A stretch of DNA of 64,000 bases from Flabesymbios commensalis (lineage: Eukaryota; Annelida; Polychaeta; Terebellida; Flabelligeridae). Positions 23,834 to 35,450 of this stretch are shown piece by piece. The position numbers were made by a program, and so were the translations under genes. Within the stretch, counting starts at the first letter, position 1. Each line of letters starts with the position of its first letter. The stretch lies in the NCBI GenBank assembly GCA_964017125.1, contig OZ024908.1, positions 78,494,919 to 78,558,918 of the forward strand, read 5' to 3'. The notes below the pieces were generated by a model. That model searched no databases and was not told the origin of the DNA. It saw nothing but the letters and a program-made list of their open reading frames with translations.

Positions 23834-26520
23834 CATCATGGCAAATAGGTCCACCCGAACCAAATTTATGAATGGCCATCCACTGAAGATAACACAGCAG
23901 ATTGTTGTAGGCCTATTCATTCAATCGATGAATGCCCATCAACCATCAACGCTCATGCGAATGACATGGTCTTCACAATGACCTACTCTTCTCAAAATAC
24001 CATGCCTTCTTGGACTTCAGCAGGACAACACTATAAATCCGGAGAAAACATCGTACTTATAATACAAGCTCCGGCAGATGAACTGGATAAACTGAACACT
24101 GTTGTCATGCGAGTGTTGCACGTAGCAGAATTACTACAGAAGGAACATGTATAGCTTTCTAACAGTCGATGAGGCACTGTATGTAAAGCTGATGGAACTT
24201 AAGTGGTCAGTGGATCGATACAAGGATGTATTGATACCCAGCCTCGGTGGACTGCATATATGAATGAGCTTCCTAGGCATGTTGTGCTTCCACATGGATT
24301 AATATGACTTGTGTGAGCTGTGGATAGAATGTGATGTTTTGGGTGTTAATATCGCACAGAAAGTAATGGCAGGTAAAGGCTATGTACGTTCAATGAGAAC
24401 ACAAAAACTCACACTTGAGGCTATTTGGCAAATATTGCTTCCAAGACTGAATGATCACATGGATAGTGTCAATGAGGGGTTAAGAACAGAGCTAGCTTCC
24501 ATTGTAACACCCTCTGACACTGACCACATAACACAGATGGTAGAGAAACTGATATCTGGGAGATTCCGCCAACCCATCATTGATTTCGTCAAACTTCCGA
24601 AAGAAGATTATTCAAACGTTGAATTCTGGTGGAATTATACATGGTTATGGTCAGCATATAGCTTGACTTCACCAGGGCACAACGTGATGGCTCATGGGAC
24701 CTATACATTTACGCATTCAGATGTATGCTCTTTTTCAGATACGACAATGTAAACTATGCCCGGTGGGTACAATCTAGGCTCCCACAGAATGTTCTTTGTG
24801 AGTTTGAGCAGGGAAATTTTGTAGTGAAACACGCCGATCGACAATTCAACCAATTTTCTCCAGATCACAGCACTGAATGGCTGACTGCTACCAGAAAGAA
24901 GTGTGGAGGCATAGTGGGCATCACCAAGAGAGCTACTGCATTGAGTAGGTGGACGTTAGCATACAACCTAAGAACACTCATAGCATCACAGACAAAAATA
25001 ATGTTCCATACAATCGATGAGGAGGAAGATGATCATGACTAGACACACGATGAGGCCACCACAAGACGGAGGACAAATGATGACAGAGATGCAGGCAGAC
25101 TAGTAACATCACTTAAACAGCATGAAGTCGTCCCCTTGGAGTTAGAAAGTGCTAAATTGCCACTTTGTAATGTAGGACGAAGTGTTCCGTAACAAATCAC
25201 AAGCTCTGCAGAACATGATGAACATTGTTGTCACTGCGACTATCCAGGAATCGCTGCTTAGTGCAGAGCGTCTTGGCAAGGAGCAGTGGGATGAGTTTGT
25301 TAAGAAGCGCATGTACGTGTGAGCCTCGGGAACAACATATCAGTATTACCCCCCCCCCCCCCCATTCATATAAATAAGGCCGCAACATGTGCTTCCCTTT
25401 ACACAATTGTGGAAGACGTCAAAGGCAAGGAAAACACAAGTAAGGTAGACGGGAACATATTGCAAAAGCGCATAGCTGCTTATATATGTATAGGGCAGGG
25501 CGTGAGGTCAACCTTAAGATCCTGCAGCATGAGTTGATATCATATCCACTATCACTTGCTACAACCAGTGGCATCCTGCATTATGCAAACAATTTTTTGT
25601 TAGCCGAAGTATTGACTGAGGATGTAACAGCACCAACAACTGTTTCCCTTGATGGACCAAACTGTCTATTGATTGATGGTCAAGCGCTGGTGATGCATGG
25701 CTCTTGCCAAACCACCAAACACCAAAACATTTGACGACTATGCAAGAACATTTGCCAATACTGTGTACAAGATGGGGGCCATCTTCATGAGGATTGGTGT
25801 GACATTTGATATAGAAGATTGCGCACATCCCAGCAGATAAATAGTGGTGATTTCTGGTGGATTCGTTGAAGCGACTACTGTCAAGTCGTCCGACCCAACT
25901 CTGTATTTGTCGAGACTTGAAGCTGACCACGAGGAAGCGGGCACACACCTATTTCGCATTGTATTCGTGCTCTCATGGAATCAATGGTAGTGTCAGTACG
26001 TGATACAGATGTCCTTGTCCAACTGCTGGCGAGCTATGACCAAATGGGATTGCTCATCTCAGGAAAGCAGGAACACCTAAGCATCCTAGATATATCCCCG
26101 TGCATGAAATTCGGAGACAACTACCATTCGATCAAGTGACAGCTATTTTAGCATTCCATGCCATCACTGGGTGCGACAGTGTGTCACAATTTGCTGGTCA
26201 CAGTAAGAAAACAACGTGACATGTGTTCCAGCAACATCACAACTATTTAACCAATTTTCGAAAGGGCCAATATTCAGAAGGTACAACTAAATCTGTTCCT
26301 GGTGGAGATACGTGTGATGAAGCCAGAGTGAAGCTGTTCTGTATGGGAGAAGCAAGAGTGTGAAACCAAGCAAATTGCTCATCTTCAATTCTTCCAGTAG
26401 TAACCGATATGGGATGGACACTCACGGAGGGTCATTTAGTGCCGCACTTGCTTTCTCTCCCACCTATCCAAAGAGCATGTTCCAAAATCATGTCAGGTGC
26501 CATGACCTTCAAAATGTTGC
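23834..26520 (+). pseudogene. XPG/FEN-like nuclease-transposase pseudogene A (Academ-like)
   Basis: A long colinear plus-strand reading broken by many frameshifts and stops. Blocks in order: LTVDEALYVKLMELKW and LGGLH (24160-24260), VNIAQKVMAGKGYVRSMR (24342), NVEFWWNYTW (24617), RYDNVNYARW (24737), LCEFEQGNFVVKHADRQFNQ (24799), SRWTLAYNLRTLI (24943), AYRAGREVNL with LQHELISYPLSLATT (25470-25570), LLIDGQALVM (25666), VTFD (about 25800), LEADHEEAGTH (25917), RDTDVLVQLLASYDQMG (25997), AFHAITGCDSVSQFAGH (26151), MGWTLTEGHLVPHLLSLPPI (26409). The series of acidic residues (LIDG, VTFD, E-A-D-HEEA, DTD, GCD followed by a basic GHSKK turn) parallels the catalytic set and H3TH region of FEN1/XPG nucleases. 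Academ DNA transposases carry an XPG domain, so a transposase remnant is the best reading. It is clearly inactive. No termini of its own were identified. Confidence 0.78.
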
Positions 26521-27728
26521 AACATCCTAATTTTGTGTATAGTAGGGCCTACAAAGCCTTACTTATCCCAACAAGATATCACAAGAATATATTAATAAAT
26601 GCTATCGCTGTGTACTTTTGACTACACCACCCACTTTTTTTATTCACACTGAAAGGGTGAAAATAGCTATTCGGTCACCATGGTTACCAACGCTATTTAC
26701 ATATCTTTTGCAAGAGAGTTGGCAATGACGACAAGCATTTTCATACGCCCAAGAGACAGCTCCATCAGAATATATATGTATCACGAGTATAGCAGAGATG
26801 GTCTCACTATCCAAATTTCACCTCCTTGGACCCCTGACTATTATATATCTAAATGATCTATCATACCAACGTAAACAAACAAGCTTTGCTGTCAGCCAGC
26901 TGTCAAGCGCTACCTGATTGGCCAATCTTGAGACGCGTGACATTCAAAGTATCTCGCTATTTTAAATAGTTGAAAGCTATGCTCGATAAAGCAAGGTATC
27001 GCACTGTTGTGGAAGATGATCATGGGCTACTCATAAAGTTCAAACATACCTTTACAAACTTTGAAGCTGTCTTGACGATGCTTGTCCAAGGCCAGGGGAC
27101 GGTAAACATGGGTCGTGCATATATTATGCTGTGACTTCGACGTTCAATCGATATTTGAGTGCATTTTATTAAACATGATACTAACGATCTATGACGTTGC
27201 GCCAGCATTGAGACAAACATGGGCTTATCACAATACCATAGCATGACATACGCTTTCACATTCCGTGACATTATATTAAGGAAATAGTTTTTCAGATGAG
27301 TCGATTTTTCCAATACAAACTTTGTAAGCTGTCATCTGGTCTTGACACAGGACACATGCTACATTAAGATCTGATCTGGACAGCATTACGCGTTTTGCTT
27401 CATGTATTTGTCCCACAATAATTGACGCACTTGCCTTCTGTCGATTTGATTGGTTCACATAACTGCCATGCAGAGGCTAACAGCAGTAACTGCTTACTTG
27501 TAAAGTAAGCAGTTACTGGTGTTTAGCATGTGCACAGCACATATTCCTCCTGTCAATCTGTCAGTTTGACGTAGATCTGTGTAGCAGCAGGCCATCTCTC
27601 TCTGCTCCTGTAGCTGGTAGCGTTCTCTGGCTATCATAACTAGATTGTCTGTTCTCCAGCCAGGCGCTGCGTGATACACGTGTCTGGAAATCCTCAGTAC
27701 ACCAACACCACATACATCAACACTCTAA
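26521..27728. other. Unassigned spacer with minus-strand open frames
   Basis: Open minus-strand frames at 27020-27313 and 27276-27458 overlap out of phase and could be an eroded coding stretch. One has a CVLCQDQ cysteine pair, but I do not recognise a family. Otherwise only a perfect hairpin at 27485-27517 stands out. Confidence 0.35.
27485..27517. repeat. Perfect hairpin, 15-bp arms, 3-nt loop
   Basis: AGTAACTGCTTACTT, loop GTA, then its exact reverse complement. No T-run follows, so it is not a terminator. It may be the centre of a decayed palindromic element. Confidence 0.85.
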
Positions 27729-27913
27729 CCCTTACAACGATGAAATATGTCTGTATAAACATTAAGACCAAAAGGTTTTTTCAATTTGAAATCATCATGA
27801 ATGTATTAGCTAGATCTTTCCGCTTCATTTGAATACCTATGTTATGAGTATACGGTCCAGTGCGGGTTCGACTTTAGATGTCAGAATCTCAGTCGAGCCC
27901 CGCACTGAAAGGG
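27729..27913 (+). mobile_element. Palindromic MITE, copy 2 (complete, CTAA flanks)
   Basis: Runs from CCCTTACAACGATGAAATA to CACTGAAAGGG and is flanked by CTAA on both sides (27725-27728 and 27914-27917), a 4-bp target duplication. The right end folds into a hairpin: GTGCGGGTTCGACTTTAGAT pairs with the sequence ending CCCCGCACTGAAA. This copy defines the element ends used for the other copies. Confidence 0.8.
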
Positions 27914-27917
27914 CTAA

Positions 27918-28250
27918 GCTACATACATAACTGTTTAAAATACTTTTATCATGTGTATTGGCAGTTGCAATAGTACAGTTTGACGTACGACTGTTATTAA
28001 ATTGCGTCTTTAAAAAGAGTATTGATATAAACTCTATTGTGTCAAATTTAATCCACTCACTTGGTGAATCGTGATACGAGACACGGCTTCAAGTCGCTGT
28101 GTGGAAATTAGGTAACTTGGCTGTTAAAGAGATAACACTACAGGCACTAATTTTACGATATTATGCAGATCCTTCTGACATTTTAGCCATCACTAATGTA
28201 ATTAGTGTATCATTTGTTATAGAATAATTTTCGTGTATTTAATAAAATTT
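27918..28250. other. Unassigned spacer
   Basis: No repeat or coding signal noticed between the MITE and the inverted satellite. Confidence 0.35.
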
Positions 28251-28830
28251 TAGGGAATATCTTAGAAAACGAAAGACTATGAGAAATATCACACCGGCAA
28301 TCATTTTTTACAGATTTTTCAAAATAAAGGTAAAAATAAATGTTTTCCTCACATCTCATGTGATGTTAATTTGCTTAACAAGTATGTTGCACTATGAACT
28401 AAATTACACTGATACAAATATGTTTAGTCATACACTTATATAAATACCTAGGGTTGTTCTGGCTGGCGGCTAGGTGGAGGCTGACTGGCGGCTAGCTGGC
28501 TGGCATTAAAAATATTTGGCAATTTAGGATTGTGACAGTAATTTGCGGCGTGTAATGGATGAAGATTTTAATGGTAAATTCAAGCTTGAAAGGACTAGGG
28601 GAGATCTTAGAAAACGAAAGATTATGAGAAATATCACCCCGGCAATCATTTTTTTTAAACTTATCAAAGGAAAGGTAAAAATTTATGTTTTCCTCACATC
28701 TCATGTGCTCTTAATTTGCTTAACACATATGTTGCACTATGAACTAAATTACACTGATACAAATATGTTAAGTCATACACTTATATAAAAAGCTAATGTT
28801 GTTCTGGCTGGCGGCTGGCTGGCCTACCTC
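28251..28830 (-). repeat. 400-bp composite satellite, inverted, about two units
   Basis: Reverse complement of the satellite at 7.4-18.9 kb. Landmarks are AAAACGAAAGACTATGAGAA, CACATCTCATGTG, the TTATATAAAT unit end and a short GGCTGGCGGCTGG tract. It mirrors the left-hand satellite block. Confidence 0.92.
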
Positions 28831-29798
28831 GTACACAGAATGTGAATGTTCAGGGAAGGATGCGCCCTGAACAATTTGTATCACGCGGGCGGGACGGGGG
28901 ATTATGGTGACCGGCTTGCTGTCCAGTCATTCTGCACACACTCCTTTTTCGGTCAAATTTATTAAAAAATCCCCTAATTCAGCTTAAATATGTTCAAAAA
29001 ATCTTGGGGGCAAGCCCCAAAGCCCCCCACACCACGTTTTTTATTCCAATCCTGGATCCACCACCGGAAATTATACGCTGTGTAAAGCTTTTCATATTTA
29101 TTTCTTGGGTTTTTCTCTAATTTATTAAAATAGTTTAAAATAAAAAAATATTGTCGCGGATGGGACAGCACAAATTGTTGCGGACCCGACCGGGCATGTT
29201 TATTGATCAGTTTAATAAATTGAAATAGCAAACTAGTGTTTAAAATGTAATGAAGCTTTGAATGGTAATATGAATTGATAGCTTACGGACTATTTAAGGA
29301 GATCTATATTTCTTGAACATCTATTGTCCCGTCCTCGACAATAAAAATGGATCATAGTACTTGAAATACTTGCCTATCTATATGAAATAGAAATAACCTG
29401 ATAAAACAAATTTAAAAATCATGAGCGCATGTCCAAACTACTATGGAATGTCCCCATAGCGTTCATACATGTATACTTGTATTGGGATAGTCCACAAATA
29501 TGTAGGCCTTCTGTTTAGACATGGTAAAAATAAATGCGTACACAAATGTGTGGCTTTGTGACGATTATAATAAAAAAATTGCAGTTATATGTAGTCCATT
29601 ATCATGGTCATCAGCCACTTCAATGTATATTGGATGATGTTCTATGCCTAAATAAGATCATTATCATGATTATGAACTATTGTTTGTGGAATATTGCAAG
29701 AGTTTGTTCAATTCCAAAATGTCAGGTTTTCATCTTCGTTAGGTCATGCAAATTGATAAAAGTAGCTTTTACTATGGGGAAAACATTGTCGTCACGAT
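28831..29798 (-). repeat. Inverted 1.85-kb unit, distal half
   Basis: Reverse complement of about 2040-2945, with the same landmarks: CTCGTACACAGA, GGCGGGACGGGGGATTATGG, TGTTTATTGATCAGTTTAAT, CTTCTGTTTAGACATGG. It is more diverged from the left-hand units than they are from one another. It is interrupted at 29798 by the element at 29799-33104 and continues at 33105. Confidence 0.9.
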
Positions 29799-30443
29799 TA
29801 GTCGACTCCATTCTGGTAACCTAAAGCCCAGGCAGACACGAGTAGTAGTTGGAGACAGCATAATTCTCATAGGAAATTTTGGGTAGGTTTCAGAAATCAC
29901 TGTCTCCAAGCCGAAATATTGTCCGCTTATTGTTAAATTAATCATTTTCAAAATGGCCTCCAAGAGGCTACCTTGACAAAATATAATCTTAATAAACGGC
30001 CAAAAATTCCACTCAAACCCTCTAATATTACTAATCTATGGATGCACAATTCATTGCCGGCATTATTTTTGCTTTACTGCTCATATAAATTTTACAATTC
30101 AAAATGACCGACCAAATAGCCTCAAATCGTGTTTTTATCATAACCTGCGTATTAGTGCAGGGATTTGAGTAATATTTTTGGAAAATCCTTCACATTGTGT
30201 TAAAGGTGTAGTCAACTGTCAAAATAAGCGGGACAATGTGGTCCCCAGAATTCAAAAGTGGCCCCTGGATATTCCACAATGACATATCACCCCACATCCA
30301 CAGTTATCAGCCAAGATTATAAGACTATATGCGTTTCATACCCATCGCCGCATTAAGAGCAAGTTCCCAATTCATTCCCAAGGTTGTGTTACCGTGGGGG
30401 TTTGTAAACAGTTGACCTCCAGCATATTGACAGTAAGAGCTTT

Positions 30444-30531
30444 CCCAGTCAACACGTCACACTCACCAAATGTTGGTTTAATGTCGGCCAACGTCGCAGA
30501 CGTTGGTCTAACATTAAAACAGCATTGGGCC
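30444..30531. repeat. Diverged palindromic MITE of the GTTGG/CCAAC family
   Basis: CCCAGTCAACACGTC followed by a palindromic centre with GGCCAACGTCGCAGACGTTGG. Related to the complete copies at 47554-47678 and 33795-33897, but the right end is eroded. Confidence 0.6.
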
Positions 30532-30689
30532 AATTTCTCGTTGAAGTAGTATCTTGTAATCAGCTCAGTCGCTGATATTAATGCTGTCAAAGAGTACTCT
30601 ATAGACTAACGTAGGCCTACACTTGACAGACCCACACATGCGCATTTCACAGCTGTATGAATCTTTAAAGGCACACAATTCGGCACTAG

Positions 30690-31345
30690 AGTATACTAAT
30701 CTATAATGGAAGGAGAACCACCTTGTAGCTGTACTGTAGGAGCTTCGTTCACTGCATTTTCGACCCTCCTTTAATTTTTTTTCAATTAATTTATCTATTC
30801 ATTTTAAATAATATTTGTTTCACCAGAAATATCCACAAATCTGTTTATTAATGCTTTTAGCAGTTTATTTAATCAAAACAGGGGTGGATCCATAGTGAGG
30901 GGGGACTCGCATCCCCCTTTTTTATTTTTTTATATAAAAAGTACCCTAAATCGAGTAAAATGGTTAAACATATGATAAAAGCACCAAGTGTTGGACAAAA
31001 CAGCACAGTGGTATACTAATCCATATTGGAAGGAGAATAACCTAGGAACTGTAGCGTAAAAGCTTCGCTCAGGGTATTTTCACCCTGCCCTTTTTTTTCA
31101 AAAAAGTATTTTTTAAATTGTGTTTCTACAAAGCTGTGTAGTATATCGCACAAATGTACACTAATCCATATTGGAAGGTGAACCAATTTGTAGCTGTGGT
31201 ATTCCCTCGGGCCATGTTTAGTCTCACCTTATTTTTTCAAACAAATCGTGTAATTATTAAACTAAAATTATGTTTCATCAAATCTTTCTACAAAACGTAT
31301 ACCATTAATGGTTTTAGCAGTTATTTTAATTGAAACAGAGGCGGA
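30690..31345. repeat. Three diverged repeats beginning TACTAATCYATAWTGGAAGG
   Basis: Starts near 30692, 31013 and 31157. Each continues with a GTAGCTGT segment and a pyrimidine-rich block. A GGTGGATCCATAGTG / GCGGATCCGTGGGG motif with G-runs recurs at 30880 and 31343. A G-tract of 13 and a second G-run lie at 31351-31378. Confidence 0.75.
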
Positions 31346-32320
31346 TCCGTGGGGGGGGGGGGTGGAAGGGGGGGGGGGCTCACACACCCCTTTGTTGCAA
31401 AATTATTATAAAAAGTGCACTGAACTGGCTTGAATATACAAACAAAAATATTTGGGGCGGCAAATCACCCACATCTCCCACAAAATCTGAACTTTTATTT
31501 AAACACTAAATACGACCAAATTAAAAAATCTGTCTTTATTTTGGTATTTTTTTCTAAACGCGCAAGAAATGTAAATAACTATGTTGTGCAGCAGGCATGC
31601 ACTAGAGGGTCAGATTCTTATCATAAGACTTAGATGCAACTATGGATCGCAAAATGGAGTGCGCCCAACTCATTATCTTGCTGTATTATTGACAATTCCA
31701 GAATCAAGATGTTGAAGCTGATGTGCCTCAGATAAATTTAGAAGAATTAGCGAAGGACCAGTATAACTGAGATACCATTTCACTGTCATCATTCGATCCT
31801 ACATTATGTTTTTTTATGACTTTTGTAGGTTTGATTGTAACCATCATGTACACACTATTAGTTACCATTTTAGCGAGATGTAGTGACAAGCACATTTCCC
31901 ACCTGCAAAAAATATTAAAACGTGACAAAAAGTGACGTCTTAGTAAGAAGTAGAGCAGCTGATGGGGTGAAGTGGGACAATTTTATATATCTTTTTAGAT
32001 CCATCGGTACTGGAAATAAAGGTGTAAATGATTAAAACAGTATCACTAGTATAATTATAGTGAGCAGCATTTAAATTATACATACAGATGAAGAAGGTAG
32101 CAAGAGTGATATAAACACAATTAATTTGAAATACTGTAAAGTCATAAAATTAAACTTGCTTTACATCACTATACTGTAGGCTACTATTGTTTGCAATTTG
32201 ATTCTGGAAGAGGATGCTCCAAATGAAGATGAACAGTTGCATCCCGCGTCCGACTTAAAGATGATAACAAGATGAGACCAATCACAACTTTTAACTTGAA
32301 TGTCCCTTATCACTTCAAGC

Positions 32321-32760
32321 GACCTTGGTTAATGATCTAAAATAACCTCAGGGGACATCTTATACCACTACTGACACTCCAACACCCATTTCCCATACTC
32401 CGATATAGATAATTAAACACAGACCTGGTCAAACTTTACAGTTTAATCAATTTATCTCTTCAAATGACCTTGGTTAGTGACTTTCAATACCCTCTGGTGA
32501 CCAAACCCAACCACTGCAAGCAAGCATCTCAATGTCCATTTGTCAGACTTCTACGGGCCAGATAGATAACCTTTTCTGATACCAGGCACAAACTTGGTCA
32601 AAGTTTGTAGTTAAAGCACCCTTATATTGTAAAATGACCTTGGAAGATGTGTTTAAATGACCTCCGGTGACCTTTCCACCACTACAGGTAGAACGACTTG
32701 TATTTGCTATACTCTCAGATAGATAACCTTACTAAACACATTTATAATCAACTGGTTAAG
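32321..32760. repeat. Internal repeats of 145-170 bp with GACCTTGG motif
   Basis: GACCTTGG occurs at 32321, 32466 and 32636, each followed by ACCTCNGGGGAC/CTGGTGACC-type sequence and an AGATAGATAA segment. The reverse-strand core CCAAGGTCATTT matches the CAAGGTCATTT core of the repeats at 35582-36510. Confidence 0.8.
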
Positions 32761-33639
32761 TGTAATCACTTTGACCTGTTAGCGTGATTTGAAAGTTATG
32801 ATCAAAAACACGATTTGTCAGCAATTTTGGCGGCCATATTAAATTTGGACAAATTTATATAAGCAAAAAAGTAATAATTGTGCTTGCAATACATTCTGCA
32901 CTAATATATTAGTAATAATATGGTGTTTGAATGTTTTTTTAGGCTGGCTATTATGATTTTATTTTTTACAGTGATCGGACTATATATCAGCTTTTCGCAT
33001 TCTACGGGAAATGTCCTATAAGAATGAGGATGTCTCCATATTCTACTCATGATGTCCGCCTGAACCATTTTATAGGCTTAGTTTCGGAAATGGAGTCTCG
33101 ACTAGATATATCCACTCCTAAGAAGAAGAAGAAACTTTATTTAACCATAATTATATATTACAATGTTTAGTAATTTAGAAAAGAAATTGGTTTAGGAGAC
33201 CTCCATCAAGACATTCAGCTAATATTAGCTAATGTATGGAAAGGTGACTCAGAAACACAATAAACACATTTGACATATTTAGGTCATTTTCTCTCTTCTA
33301 GTTTCACTATGATCTTGAATACTTCTGTTCGATGGTATATATATTTTGTGCAAATTATTTTAAGGGACCAGGTTCATTAATTTGTACTGAGATAACTCAA
33401 AAGGACATTATTGATAATTCAAAGAGGGACATGCGTTATTGTGTCTCACTTCCGTAGAATAACCATCGATTGTTGTTGTTATTAATTGCAGATGCAAATA
33501 ACGCGGGAACTCGTCTAAATGGCCATAGAATCGTGTGTTGTAATGGATTGCTTGCAATCAGCAGACAAAAGCAGCATTAAAACAGCTGTCTCGTTTTGGC
33601 ATAGAGCTAACCGGATGGTGGCGTTTCAAAGCGGAAGTG

Positions 33640-34305
33640 ATCAATCTGACTATAGCGAGGCTGAGTTAGGTGGGTGAGGGCAAAGCGAGGCTGAGCTAGG
33701 TAGGCGAGGGCAGAACGCTAACAAGCTTATCGTTTACATGCTGTGCCATAATTCCTGAATCTCGTTTCAGGTTGACAATGATGCCTCTGTTCTGCCCAGA
33801 ACACATAAAACATTTGTAAGACATTTGTACAATGTTGGTCCAACGTCGACGACGTCGGGCCGATGTTGTTAAAATGCTATGCAAATGTGTTTGCTGCGTT
33901 GTCATTCTGAGCACGATGGCATCAGTTTTACGTTGAATGGCATGGCCAGATTCATTACTGATCTATCAACGAAACATTAATATTGTTGGTTATAGGCCCT
34001 ATTTTTTATAATTAGGTGCTGGATTTACGACCATATGACTGAAATAAAATATTAAAGGCGTTAACAATGTTTAGTCATTAAAAAGTCGTAAGCAAAAAAT
34101 AAATAAAAAACATGATCTAATATGTCTTGTGAAGAATCGACATGTTTAATAAATCGTTAGTGTTATTACCCTATTTTCGACCCAGAAGGTGATAATTATT
34201 CCTGGTTACTGATTGTGTCATTTTCCACTAAAACAGCTGAATTTATTCCATTCTGTGATGAGCGATATTTTAGTATCGATAGCCTAACAAATATTTATAA
34301 ATGAA
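33640..34305. other. Insertion within the inverted unit
   Basis: Contains two tandem 30-bp copies of AGCGAGGCTGAGYTAGGTRG (33654-33713) and a palindromic MITE at 33795-33897. No clear terminal repeats for the insertion as a whole, and no coding signal. Confidence 0.6.
33795..33897. mobile_element. Palindromic MITE of the GTTGG/CCAAC family
   Basis: CCCAGAACACATAAAACATT on the left, the centre AATGTTGGTCCAACGTCGAC followed by GACGTCGGGCCGATGTTG, and GCAAATGTGTTTGCTGCG on the right. Same family as 47554-47678 and 51834-51936. Confidence 0.75.
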
Positions 34306-34452
34306 TTCGCTTTCTGGTTATAACATGTATAATCACACTTGCTTACGACACTCTGCGCCCACAATGCAATAATTAACATACAATTAATGTTCTTTTGGTG
34401 ATAATCACTTTGATTTTTTGTTTCTATGTATGTTTTTTAAATTTTTAAATGA

Positions 34453-35185
34453 TAGTGTTGTAGACAGATAACCAGTCACTGCACAGTGTTGTAGACAGAC
34501 AACCAGTCACTGCACAGTGTTGTAGACAGACAACCAGTCACTGCACAGTGTTGTAGACAGACAACCAGTCACTGCACAGTGTTGTAGACAGACAACCAAT
34601 CACTGCACAGTGTTGTAGACAGACAACCAGTCACTGCACAGTGTTGTAGACAGACAACCAATCACTGCACAGTATTGTAAACAGACAACATGTCACCGCA
34701 CAGTATTGTAGACAGACAACCAGTCACTGCACAGTATTGTAGACAGCCATCCAGGCACTGCACAGTGTTGTAGACAGACAACCAGTCACTGCACAGTGTT
34801 GTAGACAGACAACCAGTCACTACACAGTGTTGTAGACACACAACCTGTCACTGCACAGAGTTGTAGACAGACAACCAGTCACTGCACAGTGTTGTAGACA
34901 GACAATCAGTCACTGCACAGTGTTGTAGACACACAACCTGTCACTGCACAGATTTGTAGACAGACAACCAGTCACTGCACAGTGTTGTAGACACACAACC
35001 TGTCACTGCACAGTGTTGTAAACAGACAGCCAGTCACTGCACAGTGTTGTAGACAGACAACCAGTCACGGCACAGTGTTGTAGACAGACAACCAGTCACT
35101 GCATAGTGTTGTAGACAGACATCTAGTCACTGCACAGTGTTGTAGACAGGCAGGCAACCAGTCACTGCACAGTGTTGTAGAGAGT
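34453..35185 (-). repeat. 31-bp minisatellite, inverted, about 23 copies
   Basis: Reverse complement of the array at 237-1324: units such as GTTGTAGACAGACAACCAGT followed by CACTGCACAGT. Variants differ from the left array (for example ACACACAACCTGTCAC units alternating near 34830-35010), so the two arrays have evolved separately. Confidence 0.96.
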
Positions 35186-35200
35186 TTGCATGTACCTCAA

Positions 35201-35353
35201 CCCTTTCAGCGCGGGGATCCACTTTTGACGAAAAGCAAAGGTCGATCGTACATCGTACGGCTGTAAGATACATCATAATACGTAAGTATTCAAACGAACC
35301 AGAAAGAGCTAACTTACACATATGATGACTTCAAATTGAAGAAAACCTTTTTC
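35201..35353 (-). mobile_element. Palindromic MITE, copy 3 (truncated)
   Basis: Begins CCCTTTCAGCGCGGGGATCC and contains GTACGGCTGTAAGATACATC and TTCAAACGAACCAGAAAGAG, the reverse complement of copy 1 at 58-235. It keeps the same position relative to the 31-bp array as copy 1. The far end is lost where the 47-bp minisatellite begins. Confidence 0.8.
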
Positions 35354-35354
35354 A

Positions 35355-35450
35355 ATGGTCAACATGCAGACTAATTATTCTGTGAAGTATTGGCCTTCTC
35401 CGTGTTCTACATGCAGATTATTTATTCTCTGAAGTCTTGACTTTCTCTAT
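35355..35450 (+). repeat. 47-bp minisatellite, two left copies
   Basis: Two units beginning ATGGTCAACATGCAGACTAA. The array continues at 39273 and is split by the element at 35451-39271. Confidence 0.88.

Larger units (their letters stand above)
29799..33104. mobile_element. 3.3-kb TIR element with GAT target duplication
   Basis: Interrupts the inverted 1.85-kb unit. The intact unit reads CACGATATATCC. Here GAT occurs on both sides (29796-29798 and 33105-33107). The left end reads TAGTCGACTCCATT and the right end, reverse complemented, TAGTCGAGACTCCATT, followed on both sides by a TAAGCC/TAAAGCC match. No coding region is recognised. Internal repeats are described separately. The 3-bp duplication, TAG-starting TIR and periodic internal repeats would suit a non-autonomous Academ-like element. 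Confidence 0.85.
33105..34452 (-). repeat. Inverted 1.85-kb unit, proximal half, with an inner insertion
   Basis: Reverse complement of about 1325-2040, with landmarks GGAAAGGTGACTCAGAAACA, AATAACCATCGATTGTTGTT, GATTGCTTGCAATCAGCAGA and TTTCTGGTTATAACATGTAT. A GAA-rich stretch (about 33120-33170) and an unrelated segment at about 33640-34305 interrupt it. Confidence 0.9.

Noticed and set aside
27485-27517. Transcription terminator
   Set aside because: Perfect hairpin but no T-run, and rho-independent terminators are not expected in animal DNA.
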